Shown here one piece after another: positions 33,697-44,808 of a stretch of 64,000 nucleotides of DNA; positions within the stretch are counted from its first letter, which is position 1; each line of letters begins with the position of its first letter. This DNA is from Cochliopodium minus (taxonomy: Eukaryota > Discosea > Himatismenida > Cochliopodiidae). The translations under genes and the position numbers were made by a program. Below the pieces are notes generated by a model. The model saw nothing but the letters and a program-made list of their open reading frames with translations, was not told the DNA's origin and did not search any database. The stretch lies in assembly GCA_024220525.1 (NCBI GenBank), contig JAMYWO010000125.1, positions 61,713 through 125,712 of the forward strand, read 5' to 3'.

Positions 33697-34782
33697 TTAA
33701 TTGGACTTTTTAACCCAATTTGATTCAATCCATTCTATGACTTCATGATAAAAAGACAGATCTAACCCGACTTGTCTAGCCAAAGGAAATATCCAAGGAA
33801 TCTCGGAGAAATACTTTTTGTTTTCAAGAATATAAGGAGTTACATGTTTGAACCTTTTAAATTTGATTTGGTTTTTGAAATAACCCAAAATGGTAAGCAA
33901 GAATTTGGGGAATTGAATGACTTTTATTTTGAAGTAGCTATTGATGCTATTGTAGATAATCAATGAATTCTTATTTTTAGTGAATTTTTCCCAATTGTCT
34001 TTGTTTGCAAATAGCTGATGTTCTCTCTTTTTTTGGCCAGATATCAAGAATGTACAGTTTTGAGGTGTTCCTTTGCCACCAATAAATTTGAGAGCTTCAC
34101 CACTCAAATTTAATTTTTGTTTTCCAATATCCACTAAACCATCCTTAGTTTCCTTAAAGATTTCGTCAGTGGTATTATTCAATAGATCACAAAAAGAACT
34201 AATTGTTGAATTCAACTTCAACTCTTTTTCATACTTCTTCAACAAAGTACATCTATTATTGGAATCAATATATTGATTCAAAATGTTGGTGAGTTTTTCT
34301 CGTTCAATAATTGTTCCCAATTTGTTTAGCTGCTTGAAATCTTCTTTTTTTAAGAAGTAACAATGTTCCCACATTTTATTCTGTTCAATCTCTTCTAAAC
34401 TTTTATTTTTTACGAACAAATGAAAGTCATTGTTTGTATCTCTTTCTGAATTATCTCTTTGTTGATTTATTTCTTCAAAAAACTTGAAAAGAAGCAACTC
34501 AATTGTAAATGAGAAAACAACCGCAGCATCGTGGTCTTGTATTCCTTCTTCCAAGAGTAATTTACTGTTCAAGTTGAATGTTGAAACTTTCTCTTCATTT
34601 TTTTTGAGGAAATTGATTGGGTCAATTCCTTTCTCCAAATAATTGTGGTAGATTTCATTTCTAAATTCCCTTAAGTCTTTATTCTCTTTTACATCTAAAA
34701 TTTTCCTTTCGACCAAATGAATTAACCTCAAGGGCTTTATTGTTTCCAAAACTTTTTTTTTTTCTAACATAAATTGTTTCAA
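33697..34782 (-). CDS. Intronless 361-residue protein with HEPN-like RNxxxH motif
   Basis: One uninterrupted frame in a region where nearly all genes are cut by introns. It starts MKQFMLEKKKVLETIKPLRL. Residues about 37-50 read DLREFRNEIYHNYL; R41-N42-(x3)-H46 matches the catalytic motif of HEPN ribonuclease domains, and the flanking LREFRN...HN pattern is typical. In known HEPN proteins the motif usually follows a helix like the downstream FTIELLLFKFFEEIN, so the order is unusual and the call is tentative. The rest is helical and lysine-rich, with a C-terminal SEIPWIFPLARQVGLDLSFY segment. No TM or signal peptide. The lack of introns could reflect recent gain (retroposition or transfer). Confidence 0.4.
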   Translation of the reverse strand: MKQFMLEKKKVLETIKPLRLIHLVERKILDVKENKDLREFRNEIYHNYLEKGIDPINFLKKNEEKVSTFNLNSKLLLEEGIQDHDAAVVFSFTIELLLFKFFEEINQQRDNSERDTNNDFHLFVKNKSLEEIEQNKMWEHCYFLKKEDFKQLNKLGTIIEREKLTNILNQYIDSNNRCTLLKKYEKELKLNSTISSFCDLLNNTTDEIFKETKDGLVDIGKQKLNLSGEALKFIGGKGTPQNCTFLISGQKKREHQLFANKDNWEKFTKNKNSLIIYNSINSYFKIKVIQFPKFLLTILGYFKNQIKFKRFKHVTPYILENKKYFSEIPWIFPLARQVGLDLSFYHEVIEWIESNWVKKSN

Positions 34783-35094
34783 ATTTTTTTGTATTGTGCA
34801 AATTAAAAAAGAAAATTTTTTTTTATGAATTTTTATGTTATGAATTTTTATGTTATGAATTGAAAGAATTAAAAAAGATTATTTAATTTTACTCAAATAA
34901 AATGAACTATCCTTGTTAAAACTTAATTTTTTCAAAAAGGAAAAGGAATGAAAGAATCAATTGCAATATAAAGTGATCCAAATTTTTTGTTGTTCAAAAA
35001 CATAAATTGTGGAAGAGATAAATAAAAGTTTTAATTTCAATCAAAAATGTACAAAATTTTTTTTTTTTGTTTACAAAGATTACACAAGGTAAGA

Positions 35095-36033
35095 TTAGTT
35101 CCTCTCCTCAATGATAATGTTAACAGAATCATCAGAATCGCTCGAATCATCAAGAGAATGCCTCTGGAGAAGAGGCCTGTTGAAAGTAGCAGAAGGAACG
35201 ACATTCTGCGCAGAAGACTTTTCGCCCAAAACAAAGTTGTCGAAGAAAGAAGGCATTTTGAAACGAGAGATGTTGAAAAGCTTGGAATGGTAAAGGACAC
35301 CCATAAAAACAGAAGAAAGCAAAATGATGATCAAAGAAGGAATCTTCATAAGAAAAAGCTGCAAACCAATCACGTAAATGAAAGTTTTGTTAGTGATCCA
35401 AATGGTGTTGAACAATTTAAAGTTGTAGAGAGTAGGGGTTTGGTAGTAGTAGAGAACAAACTCGGTGAAGATGAGGGAGTAGGGTCCCGAACAGTAGAAG
35501 GGTCCGTATTTGGCCAGCATCTTGGTTTTGTTGGTGTTGGTGGGGAGGAAGGAGAGGAGGGCTATTCCGAGGAACTCTAGCACTTCTCCCATCAAGTAGC
35601 AATACAAAACAAAGAAGGTGAATTTGGATGATCCCATTTGTCTTTCAAACATCCTTTATTGTAAAATTATATATCGTTTAAGGAAATTATAATTTTAGAA
35701 TGATTTGATTAATCAAGCTTGTGAAACTATCATGAAGATATATGTTTATAAAAGAAAGATTCTGATTCTTTCATTTTTGATAATAACAAAGGATATCTCA
35801 TCAATTTTATTAAAAGATATTTTACCTGAAATAAAAGAGAAGATTTATCCCAAATAAGATTTCTGCCAAATTTGTGAAATATAGCTTATGTGTTATCAAT
35901 CTCCAAAACTGATAATCATGGAATACTTGCTTTAAATTTTGAAATGAAAATACTGGTTCCATTTTTGTTAATGATACCAATACTGATAGTACCATCGTCA
36001 TTATTATTATTGCTTTTGTCACTTTTGCATCAT
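35095..36033 (-). CDS. UBAC2-like rhomboid-fold ER membrane protein, without UBA domain
   Basis: Two exons recognised (about 36033-35826 and about 35654-35095). The blocks FQNLKQVFHDYQFWRLITHK, MFERQMGSSKFTFF, KYGPFYC and ITNKTFIYVIGLQLFL match the pseudo-rhomboid part of UBAC2 (FERRYGSRKF, ITNKTLIYILGLQLF). UBAC2 works in ER protein quality control with gp78/UBXD8 and in Dsc-type complexes. At least five hydrophobic segments are visible. Where animal UBAC2 carries a C-terminal UBA domain, this protein ends with a Ser/Asp-rich stretch (RHSLDDSSDSDDSVN), so ubiquitin binding is lost or is carried by a partner. The start is uncertain: homology begins at AKVTKAIIIMTMV, upstream of the first in-frame ATG (36001), so a tiny 5' exon is likely. 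Confidence 0.75.
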
Positions 36034-36486
36034 CTGTGAGTAATGAAAAAAAAAGAATTTGAAAAATATATGTGAAAATTAATTATGCTTTGTGATATGC
36101 TTGAATGCATTTGTAAAATGAAGACATTAGGCAATATTATTGTTTATTCCTATTTTACTTTAATTTATAAGGTTAAAAGCTAATATATTATTATGGATGT
36201 TTAAAATATGAAGGAGGCTAATTCTAAAATAGGATGATATATAAGTATCAAAAGAATATCATCAAGTATCATTTGGTGGTTGTAGTATAAAATATATAAT
36301 TTTTTTTTTTTTTTTGAATACAAACTAAATCCCTTGGTTCCACCAAACATTTGAAAAGATTAATATTGACTGATTTAGAATTTAAAACCTTAGTTCCTTT
36401 CTAACTTTTTTTTTTTTTTAATTGTTTTTATTTTAGAGATAAATTATATAAAAAAAAAACATCGTTTTTGGATAATTATTTTTGAG
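36034..36486. other. Divergent intergenic region, no gene seen
   Basis: About 450 nt between the minus-strand UBAC2-like gene and the plus-strand DENN gene. A/T-rich with T-runs at 36300-36315 and 36408-36419; no frame with coding character. It probably holds both promoters and the 5' end of the UBAC2-like gene. Confidence 0.5.
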
Positions 36487-39400
36487 ATGCAGATAAACAA
36501 TGATATTATCAATAGCACGGAAGAATATTATTCAAATACTTCAAACAATGATTTCAATTATTTTGTATTTTTGAGTGAATTCGACATAGATTATGGAATT
36601 AGCTTGAAGCATTCGATACCCCAAATGAAGAAATCTGACAAAATAAGAGAAGAGTAAAATAAAAAAATCAATTAAAATTTGAATACAAATAAATACAATG
36701 ATCAAAGAAAATTATTAAATCAAAAAGAATGAAAATACAAAAATAATTATCCTTGAAATGAATATTTAATATTTATTACGATAATAACTATATACTTTAA
36801 GATTAAATAAATAAATAAAATATTTTTTTTTTGTTTTTTATTTTTATTTTTATTTTATAATTTAAATATTTTTCATATTTTACCTATTGAGACAAATCAT
36901 TCAAAAACTACCATGTTTTCAAAAAAACTTTATTATAGATTGATATCTAATCTGATGATACCAAGTGGATCACACAAATGGAACTGGGACTGGACAGTGT
37001 TCTCTCTTTACAAAAAGAAAGACGAGAAAGAAGTGAAAGAGGAAAAAGTTCATGGGGATTGGGAGATCATCAACGACGACAACAACTCTCACTTAAATGG
37101 AGAGAAAGAGGAAGAACCAATAAGGGTGATCACTGTAATATGGTCCAAAGGTAAAAAGAAACAATATATTTCAATAAAAATTTTCAAACCAAAACTTTTT
37201 ATTTCAAAAAAATTTTGAAAAAAGAAAATTATTTAAATATAAAAGTTTTTTTTTGATTTTCTCTTATATTTTTTTTATTTATAATATATTTTCTTTATAT
37301 ATAATAATTAAATTGATAAAAAAAAATAAAAATATTTCAAAAAAGTCAATTATCAAAAAGTTAATTTGAATTAAAAATTTAAAGAATAAAGTGATAATAT
37401 TTAAATAGTAATTTTTTTTTTTAAAAAAAAATTAAAAAAGAGGACAAAAACGCAAAAAGAGGAGCAATACTAAAATCACTAGGATTAGGATCAAGATCCC
37501 TCTCATACCAAATCCTCATCTCAATGGCGCCCCTCCTCAAAATTTTTTTGCAAGAATATTTTAAAGAGTTTGACTTTTCACTCCTTAAAAAACTCCATCA
37601 ATTGATGAGCGGAAACCCCCAAATAGAAAATATCACAAAGTCTATTTCTTATAAGCGGGAATTTCCTTTGTTTGTTTATCATTCGAAGAAACTTGTTACT
37701 ATTTTGAAAAATGATGATGGAAAAATTGTTTTGCCTATTTGTAATTTTTTAAAATTAAAATTTATTTTATTTTTTGTTTTTTTTTCAAAATTTATTTTTT
37801 ATTTTTGTTTTTTTTATTTTTTTTATTTTTTTTATTTAAATATTTTTAGCAATAAGCAGGGTTCCTCTTGAATCTGAGTTTTGTTCTATAAAACAATTGC
37901 TTCTGGTTCTTGGAAGTGATATAATGGTAAAAAAAATTAAAAAAAATTTAAAATAATAAATTAAATTTAAAATAATAAATTAAAATTAAATTAAAAAATT
38001 AAAATTTAAATATGAAAAAATTGTGAATAGGTAGTATACAATTCGATAGTGAGGGGAGAAAATATTTTTTTGAATGGCTTTGGTGTTTCTTCTTCTACTC
38101 TTTCCTCTTTTGCTTTGTCCTTTAATCTTCTCTTCAGACCTTTAGACATTTCCGACCGAGTAAAAAAAATAAAATAAAATAAAATAAAGAAATGAGAAAT
38201 AAATTAATAAATTTAAAACAGGAAAAAAATTAATTATAATGAAAACAAAAAAATCAAAATTTAAAAATAACAAAAAATAATAAAAATAAATTGAAAAATA
38301 AGAAATAATAAATTATTAATAAAAATAAAAATAATAAAATTTAAAAAAAAAAAATTAATAATAAAAATAATAAAAAATAAATTAATAAAATAATTAAAAA
38401 AATAGTTTTTAATAAATAATTTGAACAAAAATTTAGTAAAAAAAATGAAATAATTTTTTAAAAATAATTTGAAAAAATTATTCTTAAAAAATCAAAAAAA
38501 TTAATTAAAAAATTAAAAAATTAAAAAAAAATCAAAGATTTATCCCAACGTCGACTTACATTATGTTGAATCCATTTCCCTCAAAAAAGGAATCATAGTG
38601 GGATGTTCTAATCCTATAGTGGAGGACAATGTGAAGTGGGATCTCATAGTAAACATCCTCAAAAAAACCATCAAAAAAAATAACGGAAATAATCAGAAAT
38701 ATACTTCCGAAAATTCCTCCACTATAATTGGAAAACCCAAATCTTACAAGTTTTATGATGAAAATTTTTATAAAAATTTGGAAGAAGGAATTAGGTAAAA
38801 TTTTTTATTTTTTTTATTATTTTTATTTTTTATTATTTTATTATTTATTTTTTATTTTTTATTTTTTATTTTTTATTATTTGATATATTTTATTTTTTTT
38901 ATTTTTTGGATAGATTGGGTTGTGATGAACAGTGGCTTTCATTGCAGTTTTATAATTACACAAGTCTTTTGATAGACATTGCCAACAACGAAGATTCCAC
39001 CACTTATTTTTATCGTAACGAAGAACTTCAAAACAGCAACAGTTTATTATCGTAAAAAAAATTAAAATTAAAAATATTTTAAAAAAAAATTAAAAAAAAA
39101 AAATTAAAATTAAAAAAAAAATTAAAATTAAAAAAAATTAATTATTTTTCTATTAGATATAATTTGTGTAAGGAGCTGAACCAAGAAAGGACAATTCTTT
39201 TTAAGTTTACTCAATCTTTCCAAAACTACATCATTACTTTCAGAGGGATGAAAAGATCATGTTCGATAGACATTCCTAATTTGTTAAGAAAATTGGCTGT
39301 AAGAAATACTTTTTTGTTTTTTTTTTTAAATTAATTTTTATTTTTTTATTTTTTTATTTTTTTAAAATTTTTCAATTTAAAAGATTTGTTTAACTGAAAA

Positions 39401-39680
39401 TGAACTCCTCAATATATATAAATCACCAGAAAAAATGAAAAAGTTAGTGTACAACAATAATTTAATCATATCTGTGGCAGAACAGCTGATAGAAAACGTG
39501 AAAACAGACCAACACATGTTGGAACTTCTTATTTTTTGTTTCAAATACCCCAATCTCCAGTTTCTTTCTGGTTTGACTCCCTTTTTGATAGACAAGCACG
39601 ATGTTTTGTTGAATCTTGAAATTTTAAAGTCTAAACTTTCTTTTGTGAAAGATGAATGGATAGAGGGAACTATAAACTGA
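36487..39680 (+). CDS. Afi1-type DENN-domain protein
   Basis: Ten or so exons in phase. The N-terminus NYFVFLSEFDIDYGISLKHS matches the Afi1 opening (EFD-D-G strands of the uDENN lobe). It is followed by ISNLMIPSGSHKWNWDWTVF, corresponding to the LPDGAH..DWT block, then KRGAILKSLGLGSRS, MAPLLKIFLQEYF, and the central DENN sequence IYPNVDLHYVESISLKKGII with GCSNPIVEDNVKWDLIVNI (the TNP-F-E...WD motif). The C-terminus NLLRKLA...ELLIFCFKYPNLQFLSG is helical. Family knowledge: Afi1 anchors Arf3 at polarised sites in yeast, and DENN proteins act as guanine-nucleotide exchange factors for Rab/Arf-class GTPases. It is divergent from the UBAC2-like gene, with a 450-nt shared spacer. Total length is about 650 residues. 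Confidence 0.75.
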
Positions 39681-39774
39681 AAACTTGATAAAAAAAAAAA
39701 TTTATTTAAAAATAAAAACACTAGATAAAAAAAAAAATTTTTATTTTTTAATTTTTTCTTTTTTTTTTCCGTTT

Positions 39775-41600
39775 TTAATCGACTGAAAACTTTATTATCA
39801 TATGAACAACAAACTTTGGAATTTTTGTTTTCTTTTCATTATGAATAATTTTGAGGGTTCTCAGAAAATAAAAAACCCTAGACTGGAAAGTGTCTGAAAA
39901 CAAAAGATGATTAGCAGGTTCCCAATCTACAAGTCTTTCTCCTGATTAAAAAAATTTAAAATAAATTTTATTTTTATATTTAATTTTATATTTATTTTTT
40001 CATATTTATTTTTTTTATTTTGTTTTGTTTTATTTTTTTTTTATTTTATTTATTTTTGAATTTATTTTTTTATTAATAATTATTTTTTTATTTTTTTATT
40101 TTTTTTTGAACTTTTACCACATATCAAAATAGAAGCACTAGGTTCATTCATTAACTTGAAGGGAACAATGTAAGTGTAATTTCCTTTTTTGCCAAGTTGT
40201 CCTATTTAAAAAAAAATTTGAAATTATAAAAAATAATTATTAGTAAAAATACAGAAAAAATAAAAAAAAAAAAAAATAAAAATAAAAAAAAAACTGAAAA
40301 TTAAAAAACCAAATTAAAAATTGTTTCACCAGAAGAATTGTCTCCAAAAGCAATGATATCACCGTTGAATTTGTGAATAAAACAATGGTTGAAACCCACT
40401 CCTATTTTCTTAATTTCTCTGTCATTCATGATCAAAACGTGCTTTGATTTTGTCTCTGTGTTTCCAATGCCAAGTTGTCCACAAGAGTTGTCACCTTAAA
40501 AAAAAAAAAATTTTCATTTTATTTTTTTCATCTTTTAAATTAATTTATTTTTTTTTTTTTTGTAAAAAATAATCATTTTTTAAAAAATAAATTTATTTTT
40601 GATTTAATTTATTTTTATTTATATTTATATTTATATTTATATTTATTTATATTTATTTATATTTATTTTTTTATCATTATTTTTTTTTTTTTAAATATTT
40701 TTTACAATTTTTTATTGTTTATTTTTTTATTTTTATTTTTCATTTTTATTTTTCATTTTTATTTTATTTATATTTTATTTTATTTTATATTTTATATTTT
40801 ATATTTTATATTTTATATTTTATATTTCTTATTTTTATTTTTTATTTTATTTTTTTATTTTTTATTTTATTATTTTTCATTATTTTTTATTTTTTATTTT
40901 TTATTTTTTATTATTTTTCATTATTTTTTATTTTTATTTATTTATTTTTTATTTTGTTTTATTTTTATTTATTTTTATTTTTTATTTTTTATTTTATTTT
41001 ACATTTTTCGCTTATTTCTTTTTTAATTTTTTATTTTATTACCACAACCTAAAAGATCTCCATTTCTTTTGTATATGAGATGATGGTTTTGCCCACAATA
41101 TATTCCTATTATGTTTGGATCATTCATAATCAAATCAGGCGTCTTTTTAAAAAAATTAACGAATAAAAATTAAAATATAAAAATATTTTAACAAGAAAAA
41201 AAAAATTAAATTTAAAAAAATGTTCAAAAAAAATTTGTTAAAAAAAAAAAAAAAAAAGAGAATTTACGAAATAATTAATTTTTTTTTTACTTTTTTATCC
41301 TGAAAAGAACCTAACCCAAGTTGTCCAGAAGAATTGGATCCTAAAAAAGAAAAAAAAATTTAAATTAAAAAAAAAAAATCAAAAAAAAAATCAAAAAAAA
41401 ATTAAAATGATTAAAAAATATAATTTAAAAAAAAATTGAAATAAATATAAATTTACCAAGACCTAATAAATCACCATTTTCTTTGTAGATTAAAGTGAAA
41501 TATTGTCCAGAGGCAACATTACGTATCTTGGCGTTCATTATCAGTTTAGGAGTGTCCACTATTTCTTCTCCCAGGCCTAATTGTCCAAAAGAGTTATCAC
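39775..41600 (-). CDS. RCC1-repeat protein, 3' part only
   Basis: Exons at 41600-41458, about 41341-41300, about 41145-41044, 40497-40332, about 40205-40120 and 39942-39775 give four RCC1 blades: GDNSFGQLGLGEEIVDTPKL, GSNSSGQLGLG, GDNSCGQLGIGNTETKSK, GDNSSGQLG, each with the G.-.H..L-like second strand (IYCGQNHHLIYKRNGDLLG). The C-terminus leaves the propeller with VDWEPANHLLFSDTFQSR, FYFLRTLKIIH and KIPKFVVHMIIKFSVD, a helical end that resembles the extension of the GTPase at 5970-7121. The 5' blades are missing: upstream lies low-complexity DNA with an N at 41651 and then channel exons. The phase-1 junctions of the two genes are compatible, so a chimeric transcript would read through. Confidence 0.75.
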
Positions 41601-41859
41601 CTTTTAAAAAAAATATGAAAAATAAAAAATAAAAAAATTTGAAATAAAAANTAAAAAATAAAAAATAAAAAATAAAAAATAAAAAATAAAAAATAAAATA
41701 AAAAATAAAAAATAAAAAATAAAAAATTAAAAATAAAAAAATAAAATGAAAAATATTAAAATATAAAAATAAATAAATAAATAAAATGAAAAATAAAATA
41801 GAATGAAAAAAGAAAAATAAAATAAAAATAAAAAATGAAAAATAAAAAATAAAAATAAC
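41601..41859. other. Low-complexity junction between channel exons and RCC1 exons, with an ambiguous base
   Basis: About 260 nt of AAAAAT-type sequence with an N at 41651. On the minus strand it separates the last recognised exon of the channel fragment (phase-1 donor at 41860) from an RCC1 blade (acceptor at 41601-41602). This is a likely assembly break: both flanking genes are incomplete at this point. Confidence 0.6.
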
Positions 41860-44672
41860 CAATGTTTTCGTATCCCTCCTCCAAGTTTTTGAGATGAGAT
41901 TGAAGATCCATAAACAACATGTTTTCATCATGCAACAATTCCATTACCAGTTTTGTCTCGTTGTCAGACTCTTTTCCAACATTAAGTGAAATGAACATAG
42001 AATCTGAATCCAACAAGTTTCTTTCGAGCCCTGAACAAAAATTTATTATTTTTTTTTTTTAAAAACAATTTTAAATTTTTAAAAACAATTTTAAATTTTT
42101 AAAAACAATTTTAAATTTTTAAAAACAATTTTAAATTTTTTAAAACAATAAATGTTTATATTCCAAAATGATTTTTTCAATTATTTTTATTTTTTTGTAA
42201 AAATATTTTTTGGAATTATATTATTTTTGAAATTTTTTTATAATTAAATTATTTTTATTAAAATTAAATTTTTTTTTCATTTTTTTTTTTACCCATCACC
42301 AACCCTTCTAACTTTTGAGTAGAAGCTTTGGGAAACACAACCACTTTAGAAGCTTGCTTCACATTGACCGCCTTCAAATCCTCTGCAAACAAAGCACTAG
42401 AAAAAAATGAAATTGAAAAAATTTAAACATAAAAAATGAAAATAAAAAAAATTAAAATTAAATAAAAATTAAAATATGTACTGTTGAAAATAAAATAAGA
42501 AAAAAATTTTTATTTTTTTACTTCCCACTGTAATAAAAAACGTCGGGAAACTTTTCAAGTTTTTTCAAACGACGATGGACAAGAAAGTCGTGTTTGGGAT
42601 CAGTGGTGATCTTGAGGTAATCAGGGTCCAGAATGACGATTTTACGATACCACTTGGTGTTCTTGAGGTAGTTCAGTCTGAGTGTCGCGATGAACCAGAA
42701 AATCTTGTTGATGTTTCCGCACACTATCACGTGGTTGGATAGAAGTTTCTTTGCTTGCTTTTTGTTTTTGAGAATGTGTGGCCAGCCTACAGGGAGAAAA
42801 AAAAGGGTTGTTAAAAATTTTTTTTTAAAATAAAATTAGAAGTAATTTTTTAAATTAAAAATTTTAAAAAACCGTTTAAAATAAAAAAAAAAAGTATTTA
42901 AATAAAAAAAAATAACAATTTAGTTGGTAGAATAAATTTAAAACTGTTTTAATGTAAATTAGATTAAACTAAAATTTGAGTTTCAAAATTAAAGTAACCA
43001 ATCACCAAAATCAAAAAACAAAGCAAATTTTGATTTTGAAGGACAGAAAAAAAAAGTAAAATTAAATTGATTAAAAAATATTTGAAAAAAGATATTTGAA
43101 AAAAGATATTTGAAAAAAGATATAAAAAAATTTGTTTTACCAACAAAATTTTCGTAAAGAGGATCTTTTGATCTGTGGATCTTTTCGAATTGAGATTCAA
43201 CAATAATGTAGTCCTTTTTGTCAACATTAGAAGATTTGTGTCTGGTTTCCAAAACGTGGTCCTCCCTTATGGAGTGGGCGATATCATCGCTGGAGGAGAG
43301 ATCGATGACGGGTTCGTTGGGTAATTGGAAGGGTTTCTCCTTCTTTTCTTTTTTTTTCCAGAGTTTTGATCCTTTTAAAAAATTAAAATTTAAAAAATGA
43401 TGAAAAAAATTTAAAAAATTCCAAATGAAAGTAAATTTATTATTTTAAAATTTTATGGATAAAAAAAAAAAATAATTAAACATGATTGAAAAAAAAACAA
43501 AAAAAAAAATTAAACAGGTTTTTAAAAATTTGCGATTAAAAAATGGAAAAAAATATTTCTTTTTATAAAAATTAATTAAATTAAAAATAAAAAAACTTTT
43601 GATATTTCAAAAATTTACTTAAAGGGTATCTTCCATCCTCAAAGAAATTTTTAGGGATGTCCTCACGTGAAGAAAAAAGCTCTTCTGGTTCTCTGGTAAC
43701 ATAAAGAGACTTGCCCTAATCAGAAGCAGAATTTTTACAATAAAAAATAAAAAAGAATGTATTAAATGTATGAAATAATAAAATAAAAATAAAAATTAAA
43801 TAAAATCAAAATTAATCAAAATCAAAATAATATTAAATTAAAAATAAATTAAATGAAATAAAACAAAATTAAAATGAAATAAAACAATATTAAAATAAAA
43901 TAATAATTTCATCTAAAAGAAACAAAATAATTTAAAATAAATGAATAATAAAATAAAAAAAATCAAATTAATATTAAAAAAAAAAACTAACCTTCTCATT
44001 GGTCAAAATGATTGCGATGTCATTGAACATAACAATCTCATTGAAAGGAGAAAGCATGATCTGAGGAGCCTTGCCACCTGGCCTCCTGATGATGCCCAAA
44101 ATCAAGACATCCTCCTTCCACTTATAAAAAGAGCTGGCAACGTGAGAAAACTTGAGTCCTACCCAATGGCCCGCGAATTTCTGGAAGTAGATGTTGAAGG
44201 AGGTTCCTCTTGAGTACTCGTATTCCCATCTGGCGGATTTGGAGATTTTAGAAGAGCTGAGAGGTTTCACCATGTTGGTGAGTAATGTAGATATTCCTGT
44301 TGAAAATAAAATATCAAGTTTTTTTTCTTTTTTTTTAATTTTCTTTTTGTTTATTATTATTTATTTTTATTTATTTTTATTTATTTTTATTTATTTTTAT
44401 TAATTTTTATTTATCAAATTTATTTTTATTTATCAAATTTATTTTTATTTATTTTGTTTTATTTTGTTTTATTTTATTTTATTTTGTTTCATTTATTATT
44501 TATTAATTATAAAATTATTTTAGTTACCCGTGTGAATACAATTCTGAGCGAAGAAAGAAGATCTCAATTCCTCAATGCAAACCACATTGTCAGGCGTGAT
44601 GTACTCAGGGTTGGGCATGTTCATGATAGTCTTCTTCATGTTCTCGGTCAAGATTTGAATGTAAATTCGCAC
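41860..44672 (-). CDS. BK/Slo-like potassium channel, middle/3' exons (copy 1b)
   Basis: Seven exons: 44672-44528, 44296-43992, 43715-43619, 43371-43141, 42786-42522, 42396-42293, 42030-41860, all phase consistent. They encode the end of RCK1 (VRIYIQILTENMKKTIMN, DNVVCIEELRSSFFAQNCI), the linker ARWEYEYSRGTSFNIYFQKF, a charged linker, RCK2 (HVIVCGNINKIFWFIATLRL, DPDYLKITTDPKHDFLVH) and NVGKESDNETKLVMELLHDE. They start exactly where copy 1a (2144-4378) stops: CPK plus VRIYIQIL gives the same spacing as SIHLKIYIEIL in the complete copy, in phase 0. The complete paralogue has no intron there, so both fragments probably belong to one gene. The final C-terminal exons (TPFFASGK onward) are missing; the 3' fragment at 63154-63908 needs phase 0, not phase 1, so it is a different copy. 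Confidence 0.85.
42061..42140. repeat. Four exact 20-nt tandem repeats in channel intron
   Basis: AAAAACAATTTTAAATTTTT occurs four times head to tail without a mismatch, inside the intron between the last two exons of channel copy 1b. Exact identity points to recent expansion. Confidence 0.95.
43081..43122. repeat. Three 14-nt tandem repeats in channel intron
   Basis: TTTGAAAAAAGATA is repeated three times exactly, in the intron between the linker and RCK2 exons of channel copy 1b. Confidence 0.9.
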
Positions 44673-44808
44673 CTTTTCAATATGAATGAAAGAAATAAAA
44701 TTAAAATAAAATAAAAATAAAAAAAAATAAAATAAAAATAAAAAATAAAAATAAAAATAAAAAATAAAAAATAAAAAATAAAAAATAAAAATAAAAATAA
44801 AAATAAAA

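Noticed and set aside
35047-35580. 177-residue plus-strand frame
   Set aside because: Antisense of the UBAC2-like exon, which has clear family motifs on the minus strand.
40715-41026. 103-residue Phe/Ile/Tyr-rich plus-strand frame, TM-like
   Set aside because: T/A low-complexity intron of the RCC1 fragment on the other strand; no codon or motif signal.
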